In this document: positions 22,285 to 31,600 of the stretch, one piece after another | Numbering within the stretch: the first letter of the stretch is position 1 | Layout of the letters: each line of letters opens with the position of its first letter | The notes under the pieces: model-generated | Told to the model about the DNA's origin: nothing | The model's database searches: none | The model's input: the letters and a program-made list of their open reading frames with translations, nothing else | Program-made: the position numbers and the translations under genes | NCBI GenBank assembly: GCA_021151805.1 | Contig: JAGKWN010000001.1 | Coordinates: 1-64,000 of the forward strand | Source of the DNA: Cytophagaceae bacterium | GTDB lineage: Bacteria > Bacteroidota > Bacteroidia > Cytophagales > Cytophagaceae | DNA length: 64,000 nt | Direction of reading: 5' to 3'

Positions 22285-23679
22285 GTGAAAAGGATAAAAA
22301 TTAAAGAATTACTGAGTAATTCAGACCGGTACATAGATCAACAGGTTGTGCTAAAAGGCTGGGTTAGAACGAAACGCGGAAATAAACACGTTGCTTTTGT
22401 TGCCTTAAATGATGGTTCAACCATTAATACCATACAAATAGTGCTCGATATCGCTAAATTCAGCGAAGAGCAATTAAAGGATGTTGCTACCGGCGCATGT
22501 ATTTCCGTTTCCGGAAAGCTGGTACGCTCGCAGGGAGCCGGACAATCGGTGGAAGTGCAGGGCGATACGCTGGAGGTGATCGGTATTGCCGATCCGGAAA
22601 CATATCCGCTACAGAAAAAAGGACACTCACTGGAGTTTTTGAGAGAAATCGCGCACTTAAGACCGCGGACAAATACATTCAGCTGTGTATTGCGCCTCCG
22701 TCATGCGATGGCTTTTGCCGTGCACAAATTCTTTAATGAAAAAGGCTTTGTATACGTGCATACACCAATCATTACCGGTTCGGATGCGGAAGGAGCAGGA
22801 GCTATGTTCCAGGTAACGACACTGGATTTAAAAAATCCTGCCAAAACTAAAGAAGGCGAAGTTGATTATACCAAAGACTTCTTTGGCAAAGCAACCAACC
22901 TGACAGTCTCAGGACAGCTGGAAGGTGAGTTGGCTGCAATGGCATTAGGCGAAGTATATACCTTCGGGCCAACGTTCCGTGCGGAAAATTCAAACACTAC
23001 CCGTCACCTGGCAGAATTCTGGATGATCGAGCCGGAAATGGCTTTCTATGAAATTCAGGACAACATGGATCTTGCGGAAGAATTCCTGAAGTATCTTGTG
23101 AAATATGCATTGGATAACTGCATCGACGACCTCAACTTTCTGAACGAAATGTACGACAAGGAACTGGTTGAGCGCTTAAAAAGCGTTACCGAAACACCTT
23201 TTGTACGCCTGAACTATACGGAAGCAGTAGAAATTTTAATAGCGACCAAGCAGAAATTCGAATATAAGGTTGAATGGGGCATTGACCTTCAATCTGAGCA
23301 TGAGCGTTATCTGGTTGAAAAACACTTCAAAAAGCCCGTTATTTTAACAAACTATCCGAAAGCGATCAAGGCTTTCTACATGAAAGCGAACGAAGACGGA
23401 AAAACAGTCCGTGCAATGGATGTTTTGTTCCCGGGTATCGGAGAAATTATTGGCGGTTCTCAGCGTGAGGATAATCTGGAAAAATTACAGGAGCGTTGCA
23501 GAGAAGTAGGTATCCATGAAAAAGATATCTGGTGGTACCTGGAAACACGTAAATTTGGTTCCGCTCCACATAGTGGTTTTGGGCTTGGATTTGAGCGTTT
23601 AATGCTTTTTGTTACAGGAATGGGTAATATTCGCGATGTTATTCCATTTCCGCGTACACCACAAAGTGCTGAATTTTAA
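22285..23679 (+). CDS. asnS: Asparaginyl-tRNA synthetase
   Basis: Charges tRNA-Asn with asparagine. N-terminal OB anticodon-binding fold (VVLKGWVRTKRGNKHVAFVALNDGS), then a class II core: motif 2 FGPTFRAENSNTTRHLAEFWMIEPE and motif 3 GFGLGFERLMLFVTGM, ending IPFPRTP. The frame is open back to a TTG at 22255, but no ATG exists near the N-terminus. The GTG at 22285 gives the family-like start MKRIKIKELL and is preferred. The TTG option would lie in a T-rich, promoter-like stretch (22241-22257). Length from GTG is 464 residues. Confidence 0.93.
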   Translation: MKRIKIKELLSNSDRYIDQQVVLKGWVRTKRGNKHVAFVALNDGSTINTIQIVLDIAKFSEEQLKDVATGACISVSGKLVRSQGAGQSVEVQGDTLEVIGIADPETYPLQKKGHSLEFLREIAHLRPRTNTFSCVLRLRHAMAFAVHKFFNEKGFVYVHTPIITGSDAEGAGAMFQVTTLDLKNPAKTKEGEVDYTKDFFGKATNLTVSGQLEGELAAMALGEVYTFGPTFRAENSNTTRHLAEFWMIEPEMAFYEIQDNMDLAEEFLKYLVKYALDNCIDDLNFLNEMYDKELVERLKSVTETPFVRLNYTEAVEILIATKQKFEYKVEWGIDLQSEHERYLVEKHFKKPVILTNYPKAIKAFYMKANEDGKTVRAMDVLFPGIGEIIGGSQREDNLEKLQERCREVGIHEKDIWWYLETRKFGSAPHSGFGLGFERLMLFVTGMGNIRDVIPFPRTPQSAEF

Positions 23680-23695
23680 ATCTTTTCATTTAATT

Positions 23696-23761
23696 GTGCA
23701 AAATTATAGATTATTTATTCCAAAAAGTTTGAATTAAATAAAAAACCCTATAATTTTGCAC
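23696..23761. promoter_or_regulatory. tRNA operon promoter inside a 14-bp perfect inverted repeat
   Basis: The rightward promoter has TTTG at 23728-23731, 19 bases, and TAATTTTG at 23751-23758. The right arm CTATAATTTTGCAC (23748-23761) is matched perfectly by GTGCAAAATTATAG at 23696-23709, just after the asnS stop. The first tRNA starts about 90 bases downstream. Confidence 0.7.
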
Positions 23762-23853
23762 TCTCTTAAAAATGGATAAAGCGCGTAAAAATGCTTTTGA
23801 GCTTCTTAAGATTGTTCTCTGAATTCTTGTAAATAGAATTTATTCTAAATAAT

Positions 23854-23939
23854 GGGGGAGTACCAAAGCGGCCAACTGGGGCAGACTGTAAATCTGCTGA
23901 CTTATGTCTTCCAAGGTTCGAATCCTTGTTCCCCCACCA
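23854..23939 (+). tRNA. tRNA-Tyr (anticodon GTA)
   Basis: 86 bases including an encoded CCA end. The acceptor stem GGGGGAG pairs with TTCCCCC (last pair G-T), the anticodon GTA is at 23888-23890, and there is a long variable arm as expected for tRNA-Tyr. The T-loop reads GGTTCGAATCC. Confidence 0.97.
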
Positions 23940-24019
23940 GAGACTAAACTTAAAATCCAAAATGACGTTCTGAAGCCGTTTTGAATGTTAGGATTTGTTT
24001 TTTGAGGTCTAGTCAAATT

Positions 24020-24092
24020 GCGAAAGTAGCTCAGCTGGTAGAGCGATAGCCTTCCAAGCTATAGGTCGCGGGTTCGAACCTCGTCTTTCGCT
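24020..24092 (+). tRNA. tRNA-Gly (anticodon TCC)
   Basis: 73 bases, no encoded CCA. Acceptor GCGAAAG/CTTTCGC, D-arm AGCTCAGCTGGTAGAGC, anticodon stem ATAGC/GCTAT with TCC at 24053-24055, T-loop TTCGAAC. Confidence 0.97.
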
Positions 24093-24110
24093 CTAAAAAT
24101 TTTCTTAGTG

Positions 24111-24183
24111 GCCGATGTAGCTCAGCTGGTAGAGTACTTCCATGGTAAGGAAGGGGTCACGGGTTCGAGCCCCGTCATTGGCT
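24111..24183 (+). tRNA. tRNA-Thr (anticodon GGT)
   Basis: 73 bases, no encoded CCA. Acceptor GCCGATG/CATTGGC with one G-T pair, anticodon stem CTTCC/GGAAG with GGT at 24144-24146, T-loop TTCGAGC. It ends 67 bases before tuf. Confidence 0.97.
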
Positions 24184-24250
24184 CTTAAAAGAAAATAATT
24201 AACTAATATCTTTACGTATACTATACATCTTAAATTGAGGATTTTCAAAT

Positions 24251-25438
24251 ATGGCAAAAGAAAATTTTGACCGTTCAAAACCACACGTTAACGTTGGTAC
24301 AATTGGCCACGTCGATCACGGTAAAACAACTTTGACAGCAGCAATCACAAAAGTATTGTCTGAAAAAGGTTTAGCTGAAAAGAGAGATTTCTCTCAAATC
24401 GATAACGCTCCGGAAGAAAAAGAAAGAGGTATTACAATCAATACTTCTCACGTTGAGTACGCTACTGCAACTCGTCACTATGCACACGTTGACTGTCCAG
24501 GTCACGCGGATTACGTGAAAAACATGGTTACAGGTGCTGCTCAGATGGATGGTGCTATCCTTGTAGTTGCTGCTACAGATGGTCCAATGCCACAAACTCG
24601 TGAGCACATCCTTCTTGCTCGTCAGGTAGGTGTTCCTGCAATGGTTGTATTCATGAACAAAGTAGATTTGGTTGATGATCCTGAATTGTTGGAATTAGTT
24701 GAAATGGAAATCCGTGAGTTGTTGTCATTCTACAACTTCCCTGGAGATACAATGAGCATCATCAAAGGTTCTGCTTTAGGTGGTCTTAACGCTGATCCTA
24801 AATGGGTTGCTACTATCGAAGAATTGATGGATGCAGTAGATAACGATATTCCAATTCCTCCACGTTTGACTGATCAGCCTTTCTTGATGCCAGTTGAAGA
24901 CGTATTCTCTATCACAGGTCGTGGTACAGTTGCTACTGGTAGAATTGAAAGAGGTGTTATCAACTCTGGTGAAGCAGTTGACATCATCGGTTTCGGTGCT
25001 GAAAACTTGAAATCTACAGTTACTGGTGTTGAAATGTTCCGTAAGATCTTGGATCGTGGAGAAGCTGGTGATAACGTAGGTCTTCTTCTACGTGGTATTG
25101 AAAAAGAATCTATCAAGCGTGGTATGGTAATCTGCAAGCCAGGTTCTGTTAAGCCTCACTCTGAATTCAAAGGTGAAATCTACGTTCTTTCTAAAGAAGA
25201 AGGTGGTCGTCACACTCCATTCTTTAACAAATACCGTCCACAGTTCTACATGAGAACGACAGACGTTACAGGTGAAATCGAACTTCCTGCTGGAACTGAG
25301 ATGGTTATGCCTGGTGATAACATCACAATTACAGTTAAATTGATCGCTCCAATTGCTTTGGAAAAAGGTTTACGTTTCGCTATCCGTGAAGGTGGTAGAA
25401 CAGTAGGTGCTGGTCAGGTTACTGAAATCTTGAAATAA
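24251..25438 (+). CDS. tuf: Elongation factor Tu
   Basis: GTPase that delivers aminoacyl-tRNA to the ribosome. 395 residues, full length. GTP-binding motifs GHVDHGKTT (19-27), DCPGH and NKVD are intact; domains II and III follow (FSITGRGTVATGRIERG). Codon use is strongly biased, as in highly expressed genes. It follows three tRNA genes and precedes tRNA-Trp, secE and nusG, the same order as the E. coli tufB region. A terminator follows directly. A TGAGGA stretch 10 bases or so before the ATG is weakly Shine-Dalgarno-like. Confidence 0.99.
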   Translation: MAKENFDRSKPHVNVGTIGHVDHGKTTLTAAITKVLSEKGLAEKRDFSQIDNAPEEKERGITINTSHVEYATATRHYAHVDCPGHADYVKNMVTGAAQMDGAILVVAATDGPMPQTREHILLARQVGVPAMVVFMNKVDLVDDPELLELVEMEIRELLSFYNFPGDTMSIIKGSALGGLNADPKWVATIEELMDAVDNDIPIPPRLTDQPFLMPVEDVFSITGRGTVATGRIERGVINSGEAVDIIGFGAENLKSTVTGVEMFRKILDRGEAGDNVGLLLRGIEKESIKRGMVICKPGSVKPHSEFKGEIYVLSKEEGGRHTPFFNKYRPQFYMRTTDVTGEIELPAGTEMVMPGDNITITVKLIAPIALEKGLRFAIREGGRTVGAGQVTEILK

Positions 25439-25453
25439 TTATCCTACTTAAAC

Positions 25454-25496
25454 AAAGTGCGTTTTTGAATTTTTCAGAAACGCACTTGTTTTTTTA
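25454..25496 (+). terminator. Terminator of tuf
   Basis: AAGTGCGTTT and AAACGCACTT form the stem, followed by a T-run. Its 3' arm contains the TTG (25486-25488) of the next promoter. Confidence 0.9.
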
Positions 25497-25516
25497 TAGG
25501 ATTGTTAATATCTTTG
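25486..25516 (+). promoter_or_regulatory. Promoter of tRNA-Trp-secE-nusG
   Basis: TTG at 25486-25488, 20 bases, then TATCTTTG at 25509-25516. It overlaps the tuf terminator upstream and a terminator-like hairpin downstream. Confidence 0.75.
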
Positions 25517-25548
25517 CACCCCGGCTTTAAAATTTCCGGGGTGCTTTT
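25516..25548 (+). terminator. Terminator-like hairpin between promoter and tRNA-Trp
   Basis: GCACCCCGG and CCGGGGTGC form a perfect 9-bp stem around an 11-base loop, followed by TTTT. It begins at the last base of the -7 element, so it would form at the very 5' end of the transcript, just before the tRNA. It could be an attenuator, a processing aid or a second terminator for tuf. Confidence 0.65.
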
Positions 25549-25619
25549 ACGGGTGTAGTTCAAGGGTAGAATGTCGGTCTCCAAAACCGCTGATGGGAGT
25601 TCGAATCTCTCCACCCGTG
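25549..25619 (+). tRNA. tRNA-Trp (anticodon CCA)
   Basis: 71 bases, no encoded CCA end. Acceptor ACGGGTG/CACCCGT, anticodon CCA at 25581-25583 in loop CTCCAAA, T-arm GGGAG-TTCGAAT-CTCTC. One mismatch at the outer end of the anticodon stem. secE begins 15 bases later. Confidence 0.95.
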
Positions 25620-25634
25620 CACAAGAAATTGATT

Positions 25635-25817
25635 ATGAGAAAACTATTTAGTTTTGTACAAGGTTCAATAGACGAGCTGACAACAAATGTTTCTTGGCCA
25701 AAATGGTCCGAGTTACAAAGCAGTTCGGCTTTGGTATTACTTGCATCTATCATATTTGCAATTGTTATAGGTCTCATCGACTTCGCGTTTAAATACGTGT
25801 TACAGTCGATTTACTAA
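25635..25817 (+). CDS. secE: Preprotein translocase subunit SecE
   Basis: A 60-residue SecE with a single membrane span (about 31-54), the core form without E. coli's two extra spans. SIDELTTNVSWPKWSELQSSS is the conserved amphipathic helix and hinge before the membrane helix. The start at ATG 25635 is chosen because an upstream extension of the frame would read into tRNA-Trp. It partners with SecY (50112) and lies between tRNA-Trp and nusG, the usual position. Confidence 0.96.
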   Translation: MRKLFSFVQGSIDELTTNVSWPKWSELQSSSALVLLASIIFAIVIGLIDFAFKYVLQSIY

Positions 25818-25840
25818 TTTTATATTCTTTCTGAAGGATC

Positions 25841-26398
25841 ATGAGCGAGTTGCATTGGTACGTAGTTAGGGCTGTTAGCGGCCAGGAAAAAAAGGTAAAA
25901 TCTTACCTTGAAAACGAAATTACCAGACAAAGACTAGTGGACTATGTACCACAAGTGCTTATTCCTGCCGAGAAGGTGTATGAAATGAGAAATGGTAAAA
26001 AGAGAGTTAGAGAAAGAAGCTTTTTCCCAGGATATGTTCTGATACAAGCAGACTTAAGTCATGGTGAAGCTGCCCACGTGATTACCAGTATTCCTGGTGT
26101 TCTCGGCTTCCTGGGTGCTTCTGAAGGCGCTGCTTCAAAAAAACCAATTCCACTTCGTCAATCTGAGGTCAATAGAATATTGGGCACAGTTGATGATTCT
26201 CAGGTGGGAGAGGTTGTACTGGAAACTCCGTTTGTTGTAGGCGAAACCGTAAAAGTTATGGATGGTCCTTTCAGCGGGTTTACAGGTAATGTAGAAGAAG
26301 TATTCGAAGAAAAGAAGAAGCTTAACGTTATGGTTAAAATTTTTGGCCGTAATACACCCGTTGAGCTTAATTATATACAAGTAGAAAAACTCCAGTAA
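25841..26398 (+). CDS. nusG: Transcription termination/antitermination factor NusG
   Basis: A 185-residue NusG: NGN domain at 1-120 (WYVVRAVSGQEKKVKSYLE, FPGYVLIQADLS, VLGFLGA) and a C-terminal KOW domain (FVVGETVKVMDGPFSGFTGNVEEV). It binds RNA polymerase, and its KOW domain contacts S10 or Rho. Its start has AAGGATC just upstream, one of the few purine-rich leads here. It is followed after 4 bases by rplK. Confidence 0.98.
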   Translation: MSELHWYVVRAVSGQEKKVKSYLENEITRQRLVDYVPQVLIPAEKVYEMRNGKKRVRERSFFPGYVLIQADLSHGEAAHVITSIPGVLGFLGASEGAASKKPIPLRQSEVNRILGTVDDSQVGEVVLETPFVVGETVKVMDGPFSGFTGNVEEVFEEKKKLNVMVKIFGRNTPVELNYIQVEKLQ

Positions 26399-26402
26399 GA
26401 AA

Positions 26403-26846
26403 ATGGCAAAGGAAATTACCGGATATGTGAAGCTACAGATCAAAGGTGGGGCTGCAAACCCTTCACCTCCAGTTGGTCCAGCTCTTGGTTCCAAGGGTTT
26501 GAACATCATGGAATTCTGTAAGCAATTCAATGCAAGAACACAGGACAAACCTGGTGTATTGCTTCCAGTATTAATCACAGTTTACTCTGACAAGTCTTTT
26601 GACTTCGTCGTAAAAACTCCTCCTGCAGCTATTCTATTAGCGGAAGCAGCAAAAATCAAAAAAGGTTCTGCAGAACCTAACCGTGTTAAGGTTGGATCTG
26701 TGAACTGGGATCAAATCCGTACAATTGCGGAAACAAAGATGCCGGATCTAAATGCTTTTAAAATAGAATCTGCAATGAAAATGGTAGCAGGTACTGCCCG
26801 CAGTATGGGATTAACAGTATCAGGTAAAGCACCTTGGGAGAACTAA
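26403..26846 (+). CDS. rplK: Ribosomal protein L11
   Basis: 147 residues, a few longer than E. coli L11. PPVGPALGSKGLNIMEFCK holds the N-terminal factor-binding domain, and ARSMGLTVSG is in the rRNA-binding C-terminal domain. It builds the GTPase-associated stalk base with L10 and L7/L12, which are encoded next. Confidence 0.99.
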   Translation: MAKEITGYVKLQIKGGAANPSPPVGPALGSKGLNIMEFCKQFNARTQDKPGVLLPVLITVYSDKSFDFVVKTPPAAILLAEAAKIKKGSAEPNRVKVGSVNWDQIRTIAETKMPDLNAFKIESAMKMVAGTARSMGLTVSGKAPWEN

Positions 26847-26860
26847 TTTAAATTAAAGTC

Positions 26861-27559
26861 ATGGCAAAGTTGACAAAAAAACAAAAAGACGCTCTAAGTA
26901 AATTTGATGTCAATAATTCCTACTCTCTTTCTGACGCATCAGCTTTAATTAAGGAAATCACTTATACAAAATTCGACGCTTCTGTTGATATTGATGTAAG
27001 ATTAGGTGTTGATCCTAAAAAAGCAGATCAAATGGTGCGTGGTATTGTGACGCTTCCTCACGGTACAGGTAAAGATGTTCGTGTATTGGTACTTTGTACG
27101 CCTGATAAAGTTCAGGATGCTAAAGATGCTGGTGCAGATCACGTAGGGTTAGACGACTATATCCAGAAAATCGAAGGTGGTTGGTTGGATATTGACGTAA
27201 TCATCACAATGCCTACAGTTATGGCAAAAGTTGGTAAGCTAGGTAAAATACTTGGTCCACGTAACTTAATGCCTAACCCAAAAGCCGGTACTGTTACACT
27301 GGACGTGGCAAAAGCGGTGAAAGATGTTAAAGCTGGTAAAATCGACTTCAAAGTTGATAAATTTGGTATCGTGCATACAAGTGTAGGTAAAGTTTCATTC
27401 TCTCCGGAAATGATTCTTGAAAATGCTAACGAAGTATTGCAAGTGCTTGCTAAATTAAAACCTGCTTCAGCAAAAGGTACATATGTTAGAAGCATTACGC
27501 TTTCTAGCACAATGAGCCCAGGTATAACAATTGATAAGAGCTCAGTAGCAGGTCTGTAA
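26861..27559 (+). CDS. rplA: Ribosomal protein L1
   Basis: 232 residues, normal length. Contains KVGKLGKILGPRNLMPNPK and GTVTLDVAKAV, the rRNA-binding signature. In other bacteria L1 represses its own L11-L1 mRNA; no candidate site was identified before rplK here. L1 forms the mobile stalk by the ribosomal E site. Confidence 0.99.
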   Translation: MAKLTKKQKDALSKFDVNNSYSLSDASALIKEITYTKFDASVDIDVRLGVDPKKADQMVRGIVTLPHGTGKDVRVLVLCTPDKVQDAKDAGADHVGLDDYIQKIEGGWLDIDVIITMPTVMAKVGKLGKILGPRNLMPNPKAGTVTLDVAKAVKDVKAGKIDFKVDKFGIVHTSVGKVSFSPEMILENANEVLQVLAKLKPASAKGTYVRSITLSSTMSPGITIDKSSVAGL

Positions 27560-27586
27560 TTAGAGCCTGATTAAACGAGTAATCAA

Positions 27587-28093
27587 ATGACAAAAGAAGA
27601 AAAAGCAATAATCATTCAGGAGGTTGCACAGAAGATAGCAGGAGCTGCTACATTCTATATCACTGATGGTTCTGGAATGACAGTAGATCAAATTAACAAA
27701 TTCAGAAAACTGTGTTTTTCTAAAGGTGTTGAATATAAAGTTGTAAAGAACTCTTTAATTAAAAAGGCTCTTCAGCAATTGAATATTGACCACTCAGCTT
27801 TAGATGGCGCTGCTCTGAAAGGTGCTTCTGGTCTAATGTTCTCTGACACAGCAAACGTACCTGCTAAACTTTTGAAACAATTCCACAAAGGTGGCGTTGC
27901 AAAACCTGAGTTCAAAGGTGCATCTGTTTTCGCAGATTTCTATGTTGGAAAAGACAAACTTGATGCATTAGCATCAATCAAATCTAAAGAAGAACTTATC
28001 GGCGATATCATCGCTCTATTACAAGCTCCGGCTCAACGCGTTATCGGTGGTCTTACAAACGAAAGCCGCAGCATTTTCGCAGAGCAAGCTTAA
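27587..28093 (+). CDS. rplJ: Ribosomal protein L10
   Basis: 168 residues. An N-terminal RNA-binding domain (TDGSGMTVDQINKFRKLC, VVKNSLIKKAL) is followed by a C-terminal helix that carries L7/L12 dimers. The spacer after rplA is only 27 bases, so the long structured L10 leader known from E. coli is absent; any autoregulation must use another site. Confidence 0.98.
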   Translation: MTKEEKAIIIQEVAQKIAGAATFYITDGSGMTVDQINKFRKLCFSKGVEYKVVKNSLIKKALQQLNIDHSALDGAALKGASGLMFSDTANVPAKLLKQFHKGGVAKPEFKGASVFADFYVGKDKLDALASIKSKEELIGDIIALLQAPAQRVIGGLTNESRSIFAEQA

Positions 28094-28158
28094 AAAAATT
28101 AGCTTCGGCTGATAAAACAAATACTTAAAAATTAAATTCATTAATAATTTATAATACA

Positions 28159-28533
28159 ATGGCAGATTTAAAAGCGTTCGCTGAGCAATTGGTTAATTTA
28201 ACAGTGAAAGAAGTTAATGAATTAGCTTCTATACTTAAAGATGAATACGGCATCGAGCCAGCTGCTGCTGCGGTAGTAGTTTCTGGTGGTTCTGAAGGTG
28301 GTGCAGCTGCAGCTGAAGAGAAAACAGCATTTGATGTTATCCTTAAGAGTGCAGGTGCTTCAAAATTAGCAGTAGTTAAATTGGTAAAAGATCTTACTGG
28401 TCTTGGCTTGAAAGAAGCTAAAGATTTAGTTGACGGTGCTCCAAAACCTTTAAAAGAAGGTGCATCTAAAGACGAAGCTGAAGCTATCAAGAAACAACTT
28501 GAAGAAGCTGGTGCTGAAGTAGAAATTAAGTAA
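28159..28533 (+). CDS. rplL: Ribosomal protein L7/L12
   Basis: 124 residues: N-terminal dimer domain, Ala/Gly-rich hinge (AAAAVVVSGGSEGGAAAAEE, residues about 35-55), and C-terminal factor-binding domain (KLVKDLTGLGLKEAKDLVDGAPK). Multi-copy stalk protein that recruits translation GTPases. A terminator-like hairpin lies between it and rpoB. Confidence 0.99.
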   Translation: MADLKAFAEQLVNLTVKEVNELASILKDEYGIEPAAAAVVVSGGSEGGAAAAEEKTAFDVILKSAGASKLAVVKLVKDLTGLGLKEAKDLVDGAPKPLKEGASKDEAEAIKKQLEEAGAEVEIK

Positions 28534-28570
28534 TTACTAATTCTCTTCTGTTTATCAGATACGGCATTAG

Positions 28571-28596
28571 GCCTGACAGTTCATGTCAGGTCTTTT
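28571..28596 (+). terminator. Attenuator-like hairpin between rplL and rpoB
   Basis: CCTGACA, loop GTTCA, TGTCAGG, then TCTTTT. A moderate 7-bp stem with a short T-tract, suited to partial termination. E. coli has an attenuator in the same place. Confidence 0.7.
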
Positions 28597-28668
28597 CCTG
28601 TTTGTATACCATCAGAATAATAGTGCTGAATTTCAGTTTAATTTATCTAACATAAACTAATTAAAGCG

Positions 28669-31600
28669 TTGGCAACTAACAATACTCAAAATCTTAGAAA
28701 GAGCTTTGCAAAAACGAGAAGTACGGTTGAATACCCAGATTTCTTAGATATTCAAGTTAGATCTTTCAAAGATTTTTTTCAGATTGATACTCCTGCTGAA
28801 AATAGATTCAAAGAGGGACTTTATAAAGTTTTTGCAGAAAATTTTCCAATCTCTGACTCTCGTGATAATTTTATTTTGGACTTCATCGATTACAACATCG
28901 ATACGCCGAAATATAATGTTGACGAATGTATTGATCGTGGATTAACGTACGCAGTACCTCTTAAAGCAAAACTTCGTCTTACATGTAACGATAAAGACAA
29001 CGAAGACTTCCAGACAATCGAGCAGGAAGTGTTCCTTGGGAATATCCCTTACATGACTGAACGTGGTTCATTCGTTATCAATGGCGCAGAGCGAGTAATC
29101 GTATCTCAGTTGCACCGTTCTCCGGGTGTATTCTTTGCTCAAAGCAAACACACAAACGGAACAAAACTTTACTCTGCAAGAGTAATTCCTTTCAAAGGAT
29201 CCTGGATTGAATTTGCAACAGACGTGAACAACGTGATGTTTGCTTACATCGATCGTAAAAAGAAATTCCCTGTAACTACCCTATTAAGAGCAATTGGTTA
29301 CGGTAGTGATAAAGATATATTGGATTTATTTGGTTTATCTGAAGAAGTTGAAGCAAATAAAGCAAACATCAAAAAATCAATCGGTAGAAAATTAGCTGCA
29401 CGTGTACTTCGTACATGGACAGAAGATTTCGTTGATGAAGATACTGGTGAGGTTGTTTCTATTGACCGTAACGAAGTTCTTCTTGAGCGTGATTCTATCA
29501 TTAAAGAAGAAGACATTAACATCATTGTTGAGTCGGGTTCTAAATCAATTATCCTTCACCGTGAAGATGTGAATATTGCTGATTACACAATCATCTATAA
29601 CACACTTCAGAAAGATAATTCAAATTCAGAAAAAGAAGCGGTTGAGCAAATCTACCGTCAATTAAGAAATACAGACGCACCGGATGAACAAACAGCTCGT
29701 GACATCATTCACAACTTGTTCTTCAGTGATAAACGTTATGATCTTGGTGAAGTTGGTCGTTACAGAATTAATAAAAAATTAGGTAGCGGCATGGGTAGTG
29801 AGGTAAAAGTCCTTACGAAAGAAGACATCATCAACATCGTTAAATACTTAATCGGTCTCATCAACTCACGTGCTGTTGTTGATGATATCGATCACTTGAG
29901 CAACCGTCGTGTTCGTACGATGGGTGAGCAGCTTTACAGCCAGTTCAGTGTTGGTCTTGCGCGTATGGCAAGAACAATCAAAGAACGTATGAACGTTCGT
30001 GATAACGAAGATTTCAAACCTGTAGATCTGATCAATGCTCGTACACTTTCTTCAGTAATCAATTCATTCTTCGGAACAAACCAGTTATCTCAATTCATGG
30101 ATCAAACCAATCCATTGGCTGAGATCACACACAAGCGTCGTATGTCGGCTCTTGGGCCAGGCGGTTTATCCAGAGAGCGTGCTGGTTTCGAAGTTCGAGA
30201 TGTTCACTATACGCACTACGGTCGTCTGTGTACAATCGAAACTCCTGAAGGTCCAAACATTGGTTTGATTTCTTCTCTTTGCGTTCACGCAAAAGTAAAT
30301 AGCATGGGTTTCATCGAAACTCCTTACCGTAAAGTTATTGATGGTATCGTTGACGTTAAAAATCAACCGGTATTCTTAACAGCGGAAGAAGAAGACGGTG
30401 CACACATTGCACAGGCAAACGCTATGTACGACGATAATGGTAACTTCCTTAACGATCGTATCAAAGCAAGATATGAAGGCGACTTCCCGGTTATTGCTCC
30501 GGATAAAGTTGACTTGATTGATATCGCAACAAACCAGATCGTATCCGTTGCGGCGTCACTTATTCCATTCCTTGAGCATGATGATGCGAACCGTGCGTTG
30601 ATGGGATCAAACATGCAGCGTCAGGCAGTTCCTCTATTGAGACCGGAAGCTCCGATCGTAGGTACAGGTCTTGAAAGACGCGTGGCAATGGATTCAAGAA
30701 CATTGTTGATTGCAGAAGCTGATGGTGTTGTTGAATATGTAGATGCTAACGAAATTAAAATGCGTTACGATCTTACGGATGAAGATCGTTTGGTAAGTTT
30801 TGATTCAGACATCATCACATATAGCTTAATCAAATTCAGAAGAACCAACCAGGATACTTGTATCAACTTGAAGCCGGTTATTCAACATGGTGAAAGAGTT
30901 AAAAAAGGACAGGTATTATGCGAAGGTTATGCTACAGATAAAGGCGAGTTAGCATTAGGTAGAAACTTAATGGTAGCGTTCATGCCTTGGCAAGGGTACA
31001 ACTTCGAGGATGCGATTGTTATCAGTGAAAAAGTAGTACGTGATGATATCTTCACATCTATTCACATTGAAGAATTTGAATTAGAAGTTAGAGATACAAA
31101 ACGTGGTGAAGAAGAATTAACTTCTGAGATTCCGAACGTAAGTGAAGAAGCTGTTAAGAACCTGGATGAAAACGGTATTATCCGTACAGGTGCTGAAATT
31201 AAAGAAGGTGATATCTTAATCGGTAAAATCACTCCTAAAGGTGAATCTGATCCTACACCGGAAGAGAAATTGCTTCGTGCAATCTTCGGTGATAAAGCTG
31301 GTGATGTGAAGGATGCTTCTATGAAAGCTCCGCCATCATTACGTGGTGTTGTTATCGATACAAAATTATTCTCCCGTCCGAAAAAAGATAAAGACTTACG
31401 TCTGAAATCTAAGAAGCAGGTTGAGACAATTAAGAGTAAGTACAGCAAAGATCTTTTGGCTTTAAGAGAGCAAATGATTGAAAAGCTTGCAACTTTATTG
31501 GAAGGCCAGACTTCTCAAGGTGTTAAACACAAATTCGGAGATGAAGTAATTTCTAAAGGCGTTAAATTCTCTCGTAAAAATATTGAGGCGAATGTCTTCC

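Noticed and set aside
26847..27586. Long structured L10 leader before rplJ
   Set aside because: Only 27 bases separate rplA and rplJ, with no convincing fold.
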